From Limisphaerales bacterium (GTDB lineage Bacteria > Verrucomicrobiota > Verrucomicrobiia > Limisphaerales > SXTU01), in contig WRPG01000013.1 of NCBI GenBank assembly GCA_009773355.1, forward strand, positions 1-64,000: a DNA stretch of 64,000 nt, in the 5' to 3' direction. How positions within the stretch are numbered: position 1 is the stretch's first letter; every line of letters begins with the position of its first letter. The notes under the pieces were generated by a model. The model worked only from the letters and a program-made list of their open reading frames with translations, ran no database searches and was not told the origin of the DNA. Positions 44,357-51,854 of this stretch are shown piece after piece. The position numbers and the translations under genes are program-made.

Positions 44357-45097
44357 ATGCAGCATGACTCTACCCCGCGCCGCCGGCACGGGTTCACCCT
44401 GATCGAACTGCTCGTCGTCATCGCCATCATCGCGATCCTGGCGGGGATGCTCTTGCCGGCGTTGTCCAAGGCGAAGGCCAAGGCGCACGGCATCAAGTGT
44501 GTGAACAGCACGAAGCAAATTCTGCTGGGCGCGAAAATCTATGCGGGTGACAACGGCGACCGGCTGCCGCCCAGTCACACGCCGGGGACGACGGGCTTGA
44601 GCTGGGCAGACGTCATGCTGACCTACGTCGGGTCGAACACGAACGTGTTCGTCTGCCCCAGCGCGCCCAACCGCGGCACGGAGCGCCTGTGGTCGAACGC
44701 CAAGGTGAAGAATCACTACATGGCGAACATTGACCTCGGTGCGCGGCAGCTTGGCTTTGGCGACACCGGCGTGGCGAAGCCCGCCTCGACGGTCTATCTC
44801 TGCGATGGCGGCACGCTGGCGGTGGACTCGCCCAACGGCAACGTGGCGGTGACGCCGACTTCCATCTACAAGCCGGGTTGCTGGATTCTGATCCGGCCCG
44901 CCGGCAGCGAGGCGTTCGGAACCTTGCAGGCCACGACGACGACCTCACCGAACTCACCCGACTGGGGCGGCCCGCATCTGCGCCACGCCAAGCGCAGCAA
45001 CGTGGGCTTCGTGGACGGCCATGTGGAGACGATGGAATCCGCGAAGTGGTATTACTCGAACACGCCCTGGACCGACCCGGCCATCGGCGGCCAGTGA
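44357..45097 (+). CDS. Type IV pilin-like protein with H-X9-DG C-terminus
   Basis: A 246-residue protein starting at ATG 44357. The N-terminus is a class III prepilin signal: RRRHG then [20 protein letters not shown], cleaved by prepilin peptidase and N-methylated at Phe. The C-terminal motif [12 protein letters not shown] fits the H-X9-DG domain (DUF1559-like) that is hugely expanded in Verrucomicrobia and Planctomycetes. The role is in pseudopilus-like or extracellular structures, otherwise unknown. Confidence 0.92.
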   Translation: MQHDSTPRRRHGFTLIELLVVIAIIAILAGMLLPALSKAKAKAHGIKCVNSTKQILLGAKIYAGDNGDRLPPSHTPGTTGLSWADVMLTYVGSNTNVFVCPSAPNRGTERLWSNAKVKNHYMANIDLGARQLGFGDTGVAKPASTVYLCDGGTLAVDSPNGNVAVTPTSIYKPGCWILIRPAGSEAFGTLQATTTTSPNSPDWGGPHLRHAKRSNVGFVDGHVETMESAKWYYSNTPWTDPAIGGQ

Positions 45098-45136
45098 GCG
45101 GCGTTTGCCGGCTGGTCGCGGCCCGCCCGCCCGCTG

Positions 45137-45964
45137 CTACTGCTTCAGCGCCTTGTTCAGGTTGTCGAGCTGGGTCTGGGCCTTGTCGCGGAGGGTCTGC
45201 GAATCGGCGTTCTTGACGGCCTGCTCCAGCAGTTTCTTCGCCTCCGGGTAGTCCTTCAACACCCCGTCCTCGGTGATGTAGCGGATCGCGAGATCGAAGG
45301 CCGCCTGGGCATCGCCACCCTCCGCGCGCTTGGTCTGCGACTCGATGACCTTGCGCGTCGTTTCCTCGGCGGACTGGGACGGTTTGGGCGCAGGCGTGGA
45401 GGCGAGCTTGCCGGTGGAAGCCTTGGTGGTTCGCGGCCCGCCATTGGTGCCAGCGCGGCTGCCACCGGCGCCGGCACCGGTGCCGGCGCTCATGCTGGCG
45501 GATGTGCCCTGCTTCGCGGCTTGGGCGCGGGCGCGGGCGGCCAGCTCGGGGCTGATCGCGTTTTTTCCATCAATGCCGGTGAGCGAATAGAAGTAGTTCA
45601 GATCGTCGTCGCTCCTCCACGCCTTGTCCGGGCCGGCGGAGAGGACGCTGAAACCGTTCTTGGCCGCGTCCACGCTGAGGCGATACTCGGTGCCCCACGG
45701 GTCCTTGGATTTGTCGCGCGTTTCCTTGCCGTCTTTTTGGCGCAGGTTTTCCTTGAGCCAGCCGCCGAAGTTTTCGATCGGCAAATCCCGCTCATCCACG
45801 AAGTCCCGCGCCAGCGCCTCGGCGATGCCCTGCATCTCGACGCCGGAGGTGGCGGCGACCTGCACCTTGCCGATGACGCCCAGGCTCTTCTTGAGCGCGT
45901 CACTGTTCATGGTCACGACGCCGGCGGCGGCGGCGAGCGGCAGGATTTTCAGGAGCACGCTCAC
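45137..45964 (-). CDS. GspG-like C-terminal domain protein with a Sel1/TPR-like tail
   Basis: A 275-residue protein from a GTG start overlapping the upstream stop (GTGA). Residues ~80-115 carry the pseudopilin-like segment DPWGTEYRLSV and FSVLSAGPDKAWRSDDDL, as in GspG major pseudopilins, but the prepilin N-terminal signal is missing; instead there is only a short hydrophobic start. A Gly/Ala/Thr linker follows, then a helical repeat region (AAFDLAIRYITEDGVLKDYPEAKKLLEQAV). It likely works with the membrane cNMP protein encoded just upstream. Function unknown. Confidence 0.75.
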   Translation of the reverse strand: MSVLLKILPLAAAAGVVTMNSDALKKSLGVIGKVQVAATSGVEMQGIAEALARDFVDERDLPIENFGGWLKENLRQKDGKETRDKSKDPWGTEYRLSVDAAKNGFSVLSAGPDKAWRSDDDLNYFYSLTGIDGKNAISPELAARARAQAAKQGTSASMSAGTGAGAGGSRAGTNGGPRTTKASTGKLASTPAPKPSQSAEETTRKVIESQTKRAEGGDAQAAFDLAIRYITEDGVLKDYPEAKKLLEQAVKNADSQTLRDKAQTQLDNLNKALKQ

Positions 45965-47901
45965 TTCGCGGCCCCCTTCTTCTTGAGCGCGACGACGCGC
46001 TTGTCCGAGGTGCGCTCAATGGCCAGGCCGGTGAGGAAATCGCGGCTGATGAGCTGGAGGAAGCTGTCCTTGTCGAGCTTGAGGCACCGGCTGTTGCGCA
46101 GCGCGGCCACGTTGGCGGAGGCGGCGGTGCCCTGCAGCAGGCTGATCTCGCCGCAGAAGTCGCCGGGGCCGAGCGTGGCGACCTGCGCGCCGGCCTTGCG
46201 CACGCCGAACTCGCCCTCATAGACGATGTAGAAGAACTCGTTGTGCCGGCCCTCGCTGAGAACCTCCACGCCGGCGGTGCAGTCCTGGAAGGCAAACTGC
46301 CCCGCGACCTTCATCAACGCGTGTGGCGGCCAGTCCGCGAAGATGGAGTTGCGTCGCAGGAACGCGCAGACCTGCACGACCTCCTGGATTTTCTTCGCGC
46401 CGAGCGTCGAGAGCAGCAGCCGGTCGAAGTCCGCCCGCTTGAGCGCGAACAGCTCCGTTTCCTCCAGCGCCACGACCGAGCTGGTGCGGGGCACCTGTTG
46501 CAGCAGGGCGATCTCGCCGAAGACCTCGCCGCGCCCGAGCTGCGCCACGGGGCGGAGCGCGCCGGCCTCGTCCTCCTTCTGCACCTCCACGCGGCCGTTG
46601 TGGAGGACGAACATGAGGTCGCCCTTGTCGCGCTCGCGGATGATGACCGCGCCGCGCTTCACGGTGAAGAACTCCATCGCGTCGGCCACCGAGCGGGTTT
46701 CCGTTTCGGACAATTGTGAAAACAGCAGCGTGCCGGAGAGGAACTTCACCGTCTCGTCCGGGCCGGGACGCTGCACGCCATCGAAGCTTTTTTGCAGCCT
46801 CGCCTCGGCGGACGAGAGCTGCGGCGCCAGCAGGCGATGGCAGGTCTTGCCTACGAGCCACAGGCCATAAACCAGCGGGGCCACGACGACGAGCGCGAGC
46901 AGAAAGATGACGGTTTGCGCGCCCGGCTCGAAGAGGACGTTCGTGTTGACGCTCGCCTGCCGCGTCATCAGCTCGGACGCGAAGCGGAACACCGCGCCGA
47001 GCCAGAGCACCGCCCAGGTCGAAAGCCCGATGAAGTAATGCTCCTCCTTGAGCGACTCCTTCCAGCTCAACATGTGCGCCAGGAACTTCTCCCGCAGGAA
47101 CGTGTCCGCGCAGTGCGGCAGCTCGTGCTGCTTGCGGAAGAGCGCGTGCAGCAGCGTGTGCGCCGGCGAGCCGCCGAACGGCGACGCCAGCAGCAGCGCC
47201 GTCACATAGCCCGCCAGGAAGACCGGCGTCGAGTCCAGCGCCCAGCCGACCAGCGCGACGGCGAACGGCGCGGCCAGCATCTGCAACGCGGTCAGCACCT
47301 CCACCTTGCGCCCGCCCATGAGCGCGTCGCGCGTGTCCACGGAGAAGAACGGCAGCACCAGGTCCAGCCGCACCTCGGGCCGATACACCTCGCGGCCCAG
47401 CCCGCTGAGGACCGCGCCCGCGAGCACGTTCGCGAGGCTGAGGCCCAGCGACACGGACAGCAGCGTGAGGAACCAGCCGGCGGGATTGGGAAGCAACGAC
47501 ACCTCGGATACGGTCACAGCGGAGGCACCTGCCCCGATGAGGCATATCGCCAAGGCCAGTGCACCGGTCGGCGTGCAACGGACGTTCCAGCGGCGGCCCT
47601 TCGCTTGAGCGCCGGGCGGCTCCGTGTCGCCTTCGTGGAGGAAGCCCTTGGCCTGCGCCGCCAGCACAAGGTCATAGAAGGCGCGAATCTTGGGATGCCC
47701 TTCCTGGTGCAGCAAGCCTTGCAAGACCTCCTGCACCGTTTGCTCGCCGTCGAACTCCGCCAGGATGGCCTCCTGCTGCGCGGTCAGGGCCAGATACTCG
47801 CCTTGATTGGTCTGCTTGAGCAGCCGCGTGCCGTCGGGCAGCTCCTTCCGCTCCAAGGCCAGCGTGAGCCGGAGCTTCTGGTCGTTGAGTGCGGGCGTCA
47901 T
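45961..47901 (-). CDS. Membrane protein: PqqD-like start, degenerate M50-like core, two cNMP-binding domains
   Basis: A 646-residue protein. Residues ~10-90 look PqqD-like (QGEYLALTAQQEAILAEFDG). Six or so membrane segments (~112-130, 143-168, 205-250, 290-310, 330-355) resemble the M50-type membrane core found with PqqD domains, but where HExxH should be there is NVLAGAVLSG (158-167), followed by the family-like VDTRDALMG (188-196). The metal site is therefore absent. Two cyclic-nucleotide-binding domains end the protein: GRGEVFGEIALLQQVPRTSS (first) and LGPGDFCGEISLLQGTAASA (second). Probably a nucleotide-responsive membrane sensor or transport/secretion component rather than a protease. 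Confidence 0.8.
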   Translation of the reverse strand: MTPALNDQKLRLTLALERKELPDGTRLLKQTNQGEYLALTAQQEAILAEFDGEQTVQEVLQGLLHQEGHPKIRAFYDLVLAAQAKGFLHEGDTEPPGAQAKGRRWNVRCTPTGALALAICLIGAGASAVTVSEVSLLPNPAGWFLTLLSVSLGLSLANVLAGAVLSGLGREVYRPEVRLDLVLPFFSVDTRDALMGGRKVEVLTALQMLAAPFAVALVGWALDSTPVFLAGYVTALLLASPFGGSPAHTLLHALFRKQHELPHCADTFLREKFLAHMLSWKESLKEEHYFIGLSTWAVLWLGAVFRFASELMTRQASVNTNVLFEPGAQTVIFLLALVVVAPLVYGLWLVGKTCHRLLAPQLSSAEARLQKSFDGVQRPGPDETVKFLSGTLLFSQLSETETRSVADAMEFFTVKRGAVIIRERDKGDLMFVLHNGRVEVQKEDEAGALRPVAQLGRGEVFGEIALLQQVPRTSSVVALEETELFALKRADFDRLLLSTLGAKKIQEVVQVCAFLRRNSIFADWPPHALMKVAGQFAFQDCTAGVEVLSEGRHNEFFYIVYEGEFGVRKAGAQVATLGPGDFCGEISLLQGTAASANVAALRNSRCLKLDKDSFLQLISRDFLTGLAIERTSDKRVVALKKKGAAK

Positions 47902-47959
47902 GGTTGGAGGACGCCGGAGTTCGTAGCAAATCCCGCCGGGTCAGGCAAGGCGGAAGCAA

Positions 47960-48027
47960 GTAGCTCGACATTCCAATGTCGAGACCAAGGGTTCGTGAAC
48001 AGACTCGACATTGGAATGTCGAGCCAC
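47960..48027. repeat. Intergenic palindromic repeat (GTAGCTCGACATTCC type)
   Basis: Arms 47960-47983 and 48004-48027 are complementary at 23 of 24 positions, and each arm contains its own hairpin CTCGACATT.CC.AATGTCGAG. The right arm is nearly identical to 22288-22311 in the DUF1549 gene. It fills the gap between dnaN and the cNMP protein gene. Confidence 0.93.
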
Positions 48028-48033
48028 GACGCC

Positions 48034-49143
48034 TCAGCTCATCCGCATCGGCATCAGCACGTAGTGGAACGGTGTGTTGACCTTCACCGAGCCGGGACTC
48101 AGCTCGTCCGAAAGCTCAAGGAAGATCTCGTCCGTCTCCACCACCTTGAGCGGGTCCATGAGGTAGCCGGGGTTGAACGCGATGCTGATGTCCTTGCCCT
48201 TGTAGTTGATCGCAATGGATTCGCGCGCCTCCCCAACGTCCGCCGTGTTCGCGGTGATGGTCAGGTTGTTCTTGGTGAAGGCCAGCTTCACCGAGTTGGA
48301 CTTGTCGTTGGTCATCAGCTCCGCGCGCCGCAGCGCCCCGAGGAACTCCTCGCGCATCAGCGAAATCCGTTCCTTGGCCTCCTTGGGAATGACCTGCTGG
48401 TAGTTCGGGTAGTTGCCCTCGACGAGCTTGGAGATGAGCAGCACCGAGAACGCGGACTCGTCCTTGAGCCGGAAGGAAACCTGGTTGTCGGTGAAGCGGA
48501 TCTCCACGTCCCCCTTGGTCTGGAGCAGCCGGTTCAACTCGTTCACCGCCTTCGTCGGCACGATGATGTCGCCGCTCGCGGTCGAGCCGGCGGGCAAATC
48601 CTCCTCCGTCAGCGCGAGCCGCCGCCCGTCCGTCGCCACCATCACCAGCTTCTCCGGTGTGAACTTCATGAAAACCCCGTTCAGCACGTAGCGCGATTCG
48701 TCCGTCGAGATCGCGATGGCCGTCTTCTTAAGCATGGCCCGCAGCTTGTCCTGCGGCAGCGTCACCGCGCCGGTCTCCTTGAACTTGGGCAGCGGCGGGA
48801 ACTCCTCCGCGCTCAGCCCGTGCATCTTGTAAAACGACGCCCCCGCGCTCAGCTTCGTCACGTTCTTGTCGTCCGTGTCCAGCTCCACCTCGCCCACGGG
48901 CAGTTCGCGCACGATGCTGAAGAACCGCTTCACCGGGATGGTCGTCGCGCCGGGGTCGCTGATCTGCGCCTCCACGCCGCAGGCCACCGTCACGTCGAGG
49001 TCAGTGGCGGTCAGGTAGAGCCGGTTGTCCTCAGCCCGGACATGGACGTTCGAGAGGATGGGCAGCGTCGTGCGGGTGCTGACGACGTTCTGCACGGCCT
49101 GCAGGCCGGCGATGAGCTGGTCCTTCGCGATGTTGAGCTTCAT
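48034..49143 (-). CDS. dnaN: DNA polymerase III sliding clamp subunit beta
   Basis: A 369-residue beta clamp that encircles DNA and tethers the replicative polymerase. Three clamp domains are evident: MKLNIAKDQLIAGLQAVQNVVSTRT, VTLPQDKLRAMLKKTAIAIS and FNPGYLMDPLKVVETDEI, ending PFHYVLMPMRMS as usual. It is not beside dnaA, recF or gyrB in this window; its upstream gap contains a consensus DnaA box, which suggests control by DnaA or a place near an origin. Confidence 0.98.
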   Translation of the reverse strand: MKLNIAKDQLIAGLQAVQNVVSTRTTLPILSNVHVRAEDNRLYLTATDLDVTVACGVEAQISDPGATTIPVKRFFSIVRELPVGEVELDTDDKNVTKLSAGASFYKMHGLSAEEFPPLPKFKETGAVTLPQDKLRAMLKKTAIAISTDESRYVLNGVFMKFTPEKLVMVATDGRRLALTEEDLPAGSTASGDIIVPTKAVNELNRLLQTKGDVEIRFTDNQVSFRLKDESAFSVLLISKLVEGNYPNYQQVIPKEAKERISLMREEFLGALRRAELMTNDKSNSVKLAFTKNNLTITANTADVGEARESIAINYKGKDISIAFNPGYLMDPLKVVETDEIFLELSDELSPGSVKVNTPFHYVLMPMRMS

Positions 49144-49192
49144 GGCTTACTAAAGACTGAGTGATGGAAAAGTCACCCGTAGTATTAAGGGG

Positions 49193-49201
49193 TGTGGATA
49201 A
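49193..49201. promoter_or_regulatory. Consensus DnaA box upstream of dnaN
   Basis: TGTGGATAA is the exact complement of the DnaA-box consensus TTATCCACA, 50 bp upstream of the dnaN start. The rest of 49144-49379 holds two weaker TTGTTCAC copies (49304 and 49324) but no AT-rich unwinding region, and no gene is seen there. Confidence 0.6.
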
Positions 49202-49379
49202 GGAAAACAACCGGGGGTGTCAAGGTAACATCAAGGAGTTGCGTTGCCTTCCGGCTGCCCTACAACCCCTCGCGCTCGCCGGGCAACCTTGGGTAACCCC
49301 GGCTTGTTCACACTGTTGGCGGGTTGTTCACCGCCTGCTGGCCGACAATTGGCAGGGAAACTGGCGGACGTGCGAGGCT

Positions 49380-49472
49380 GTTTAACGACCCAAGCTCAGC
49401 GACCCGGCCCACGAGGGCGTTCGATTGCAACCGCGACGCGATGGCCGGGTTCGCTGCAGCGCATGGTTAGGC
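49380..49472 (-). other. attC: attC recombination site
   Basis: A 93-bp imperfect palindrome on the minus strand from GCCTAAC (RYYYAAC) to GTTAAAC (GTTRRRY). The inner arms GCTGCAGCG / CGCTGAGC and AACCCGGCC / GGCCGGGT pair with single unpaired bases, as in the folded bottom strand recognised by IntI. Confidence 0.8.
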
Positions 49473-49844
49473 CGCACGGTCTCTCTCACTGAAACCTCCA
49501 CTTCAGAGGACTCAACTGCGGGTTCTTACTGTTGAGCGTCGCAAGGTCGGTGGCGATGCGCTGCCTCTCTGTCTCGGAGGCAACGCCAGAAACGGTGACG
49601 TGCGTGACTCCTGAACCTGGCTCGACGCGAACCTGCTGCGATGGAAGTCCCAAGTGACCGGGCAGTGCCTTGCGGTAGGCGTCAGCCTGCTGGATGTCGC
49701 GCGTCTGGATCGCGCCCACGCCTGAACCGATGCCGCGCACTGTGTCTCGGTAGCTCTCGCAGCCAACCAAGACGAAGGATGCGAGAGCGACGGCCAGAAG
49801 TTTTGTTGCGGCGTTCATGTGGTGCGATGCGTAGTGCGGCCTAA
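49386..49844 (-). mobile_element. Single integron-type gene cassette
   Basis: Read on the minus strand, the unit begins with TTAGGC (after a G at 49845) only 26 bp before the start codon. It contains one ORF and ends, 13 bp after the stop, in an attC site (49472-49380) whose GCCTAAC box is the exact complement of the GTTAGGC at the cassette's own start. That correspondence is what cassette circularisation requires. No integrase gene is in the window, so this is a lone (orphan) cassette, possibly inserted at a secondary GTT site. Confidence 0.75.
49486..49818 (-). CDS. Cassette-encoded small lipoprotein (BON-like)
   Basis: A 110-residue lipoprotein: signal and lipobox VLVGC (C20), then a ~70-residue region with VRVEPGSGVTHVTVSGVASE followed by TERQRIATDLATLN. 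This strand-helix pattern resembles a BON domain, which binds membranes or polysaccharide, though the match is weak. It is the single gene of the attC-ended cassette. It has almost no own leader, so expression may depend on an external promoter. Confidence 0.8.
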   Translation of the reverse strand: MNAATKLLAVALASFVLVGCESYRDTVRGIGSGVGAIQTRDIQQADAYRKALPGHLGLPSQQVRVEPGSGVTHVTVSGVASETERQRIATDLATLNSKNPQLSPLKWRFQ

Positions 49845-49845
49845 C

Positions 49846-50134
49846 ATAATGATTGAGCGACTGGATTGTCGTTAATCAGGGTCATCGGCGTGGAGGCTGA
49901 ATTTCTGGCAACGCCTTGTCCAGCAGGTTCCTTCTGCAATTCGCCGGTTCATTATTGAATCGGGGAAAGCAACCGGGACTGCCCCGCCCAAACCGCCAGA
50001 AAGTTCATCCCCAATCCCAGGCTGAAGCTGCGGGAGCAAATGGGTGAGGTCATGTGGTTCAAGCACCTCTCGCATCGCACGGTGGTTGACGAGGACAGCG
50101 CAGAGCGGCTGGCAGCCCGCGCTCCGGGGAGCAG
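49846..50134. other. Non-coding stretch beyond the cassette
   Basis: About 290 bp with no convincing gene. It ends with a segment (around 50085-50140, containing GCGCAGAGCGGCTGGCAGCC) that looks like one arm of another repeat. No attI site or integrase fragment was recognised. Confidence 0.4.
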
Positions 50135-50839
50135 TCAGTCCGCCGCCGGCTCCACCTTGGCGGGGCGCGGGCCGAAGAGGGCGGTGCCGATGCGCACGAG
50201 GGTCGCGCCTTCCTCGACGGCGACCTCGAAGTCCCCGCTCATGCCCATGCTGAGTTGCGGCAGCGGCGCGCCGAGCAGTTGCTCGCACTCCGCCTTCAGC
50301 TCGCGCAGCCGGCGGAAGACGGGGCGCGCCCGCTCGGGCGCGGGCGTGTAGGGCGCGATGGTCATCAGGCCGTGGATTTCCAGGCGCGGGAGCCGGCTCA
50401 ACGCCGGGAAGTCCGCGAGCAGCGCGGCGGGCCGGTAGCCGAACTTGCTGGCCTCGCCGGCGACGTTGACTTCGAGGAGCATGGGCATGGTCTTCGCGGC
50501 CTTCTCGCACTGGCGGTTCAGCTCCTGCGCCAGCGCAAGGCTGTCCACGCTCTGGATCAGCTCGAAGAGCGCCACGGCATCGCGGCATTTGTTGGACTGG
50601 AGGTGGCCGATCATCTGCCAGCGGGCGCGGCCGGGGCAGAGCGGGATTTTCGCCTTCGCCTCCTGCACGCGGTTCTCGCCGAAGCAGGTCAGGCCGGCGT
50701 CCAGCGCGGCGCGGACGGCTTCGGGCGGCTGGTTCTTGCTCACCGCCATGAGCGTGACGGACGCGGGGTCGCGGCCCGCGCGGGCGCAGGCGGCGGCGAT
50801 GCGGTCGCGCAGGGCGGTGAGGTTGGCGGCGATGTCCAC
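50135..50839 (-). CDS. yggS: Pyridoxal-phosphate homeostasis protein (YggS/PLPBP)
   Basis: A 234-residue PLP-binding protein with an alanine-racemase-like barrel. PLP Lys is in LMAVSKNQPPEAV; other markers are FGENRVQEAKAK, WQMIGHLQSNK, MLLEVNVAGEASKFG, GLMTIAPYTP and LSMGMSGDFEVAVEEGATLVRIG. It buffers cellular PLP and affects amino-acid pools. The GTG at 50839 gives the best N-terminus; a TTG five codons earlier is possible. Confidence 0.95.
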   Translation of the reverse strand: MDIAANLTALRDRIAAACARAGRDPASVTLMAVSKNQPPEAVRAALDAGLTCFGENRVQEAKAKIPLCPGRARWQMIGHLQSNKCRDAVALFELIQSVDSLALAQELNRQCEKAAKTMPMLLEVNVAGEASKFGYRPAALLADFPALSRLPRLEIHGLMTIAPYTPAPERARPVFRRLRELKAECEQLLGAPLPQLSMGMSGDFEVAVEEGATLVRIGTALFGPRPAKVEPAAD

Positions 50840-50965
50840 GGGGCAGCGTAGCAATAAAGAGAGCGAGCGAAGCGCGCCAGCTCGTCCGCCGCAGCCTTGG
50901 CGCAGGCGGAAGGCCGGATGAAGGGTCGGCCGCCAGCACCCGCACGGGCTAACCCCTCACCCCGG

Positions 50966-50996
50966 CCCTCTCCCCTTGCTCCGCCAAGGGAGAGGG
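50966..50996. repeat. Intergenic palindrome (CCCTCTCCCCTT type)
   Basis: CCCTCTCCCCTT faces AAGGGAGAGGG over an 8-bp loop, just beyond the end of the DUF1080 gene. Similar in composition to the in-frame repeat in cheA at 32121. Could act as a terminator, but the sequence family suggests a dispersed repeat. Confidence 0.65.
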
Positions 50997-51006
50997 AGGA
51001 GAAAGG

Positions 51007-51738
51007 CTATTTCAGTTCCTTGATGCGGAGGTTCTTGAACTGGACGGTCATCGGCGGGCCGGTGTGGATTTGCAGGGCGAGGATGCCTTCCTTCGCCGCC
51101 TTCGCGCCGCCCTCGTCGGTCACGTCCACGGTCTGCATGCCGTTGATGAAGTGCTGGAGGTGGTTGCCCTTGGCGATGACCACGTAGTCGTTCCAGTCCT
51201 CGTTCTTGATGGTGGCTTGTATGTCTTCGGACTTTCCGGTGGAGCCCGTGATATCCACCTTGGGCTTGCCTGCCACTTCCTTCACCACGGTCTTCTCGCC
51301 GCGCTTGGCGAGGATGCCGCGGCCCTTCTCCTCATAAAGAATGCCGCTGTAGGACTTGCCCGCCTCGAAGTCCGCCTGGTAGCCGCCGACGATGGGACCC
51401 CACTCGCCCTGTGACAGAACCTTGCTGCGATACTGAACGCCGGAGTTCCCGTTGACGATGCGGTAACTGAAGCGCAGCTCAAAATCCTTCAGAGTCAATT
51501 CCTTGTTCACCAAGAAGGTATTGTGAGTGATCGCGCCATACTTGGGGTTCTTCTCGCTGGGTGGGGTGACGCCGGTGATCGCGCCGTCCCTCACGGACCA
51601 GAGCTTGGGGTTGCCCTCCCAGCCGGCGAGGTCCTTGCCGTTGAAGATGGACTTGAAGCCGGCCTCGTCGGCGGCGAGGGCGGGCAGCGAAAGCAACGCG
51701 CTGGTGGCGAGGGTGAGCAGGGCGGAGGGAAGTTTCAT
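51007..51738 (-). CDS. DUF1080 / 3-keto-disaccharide hydrolase-like exported protein
   Basis: A 243-residue exported protein: signal peptide MKLPSALLTLATSALLSLPALAA, then a concanavalin-like beta-sandwich of the DUF1080 family with FKSIFNGKDLAGWEGNPKLW, LKDFELRFSYRIVNGNSGVQYRS, GGYQADFE and GILALQIHTGPPMTVQFKNLRIKEL. Some members hydrolyse 3-keto-glycosides. The signal peptide fixes ATG 51738 as the start. These proteins are very common in Verrucomicrobia and Planctomycetes. Confidence 0.93.
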   Translation of the reverse strand: MKLPSALLTLATSALLSLPALAADEAGFKSIFNGKDLAGWEGNPKLWSVRDGAITGVTPPSEKNPKYGAITHNTFLVNKELTLKDFELRFSYRIVNGNSGVQYRSKVLSQGEWGPIVGGYQADFEAGKSYSGILYEEKGRGILAKRGEKTVVKEVAGKPKVDITGSTGKSEDIQATIKNEDWNDYVVIAKGNHLQHFINGMQTVDVTDEGGAKAAKEGILALQIHTGPPMTVQFKNLRIKELK

Positions 51739-51854
51739 AGTGTTGGCGGGCAGTGAGACATTCTGGTTGCGCGGCGAATTCAGCGGGCAAGCCCGGCGGC
51801 TGTCAACGGCGAACCCGGCAGTGGCTGAAGGAAATCCCGTGCTGGCTGCGGTGC

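Noticed and set aside
47960-48027. Palindrome downstream of dnaN as a rho-independent terminator
   Set aside because: No T-tract follows, and the same element occurs inside a coding sequence at 22238, so a dispersed repeat explains it better.
50040-50140. Short ORF MGEVMWFKHLSHRT... in the gap before yggS
   Set aside because: No ribosome binding site, and the sequence looks like one arm of a dispersed repeat.
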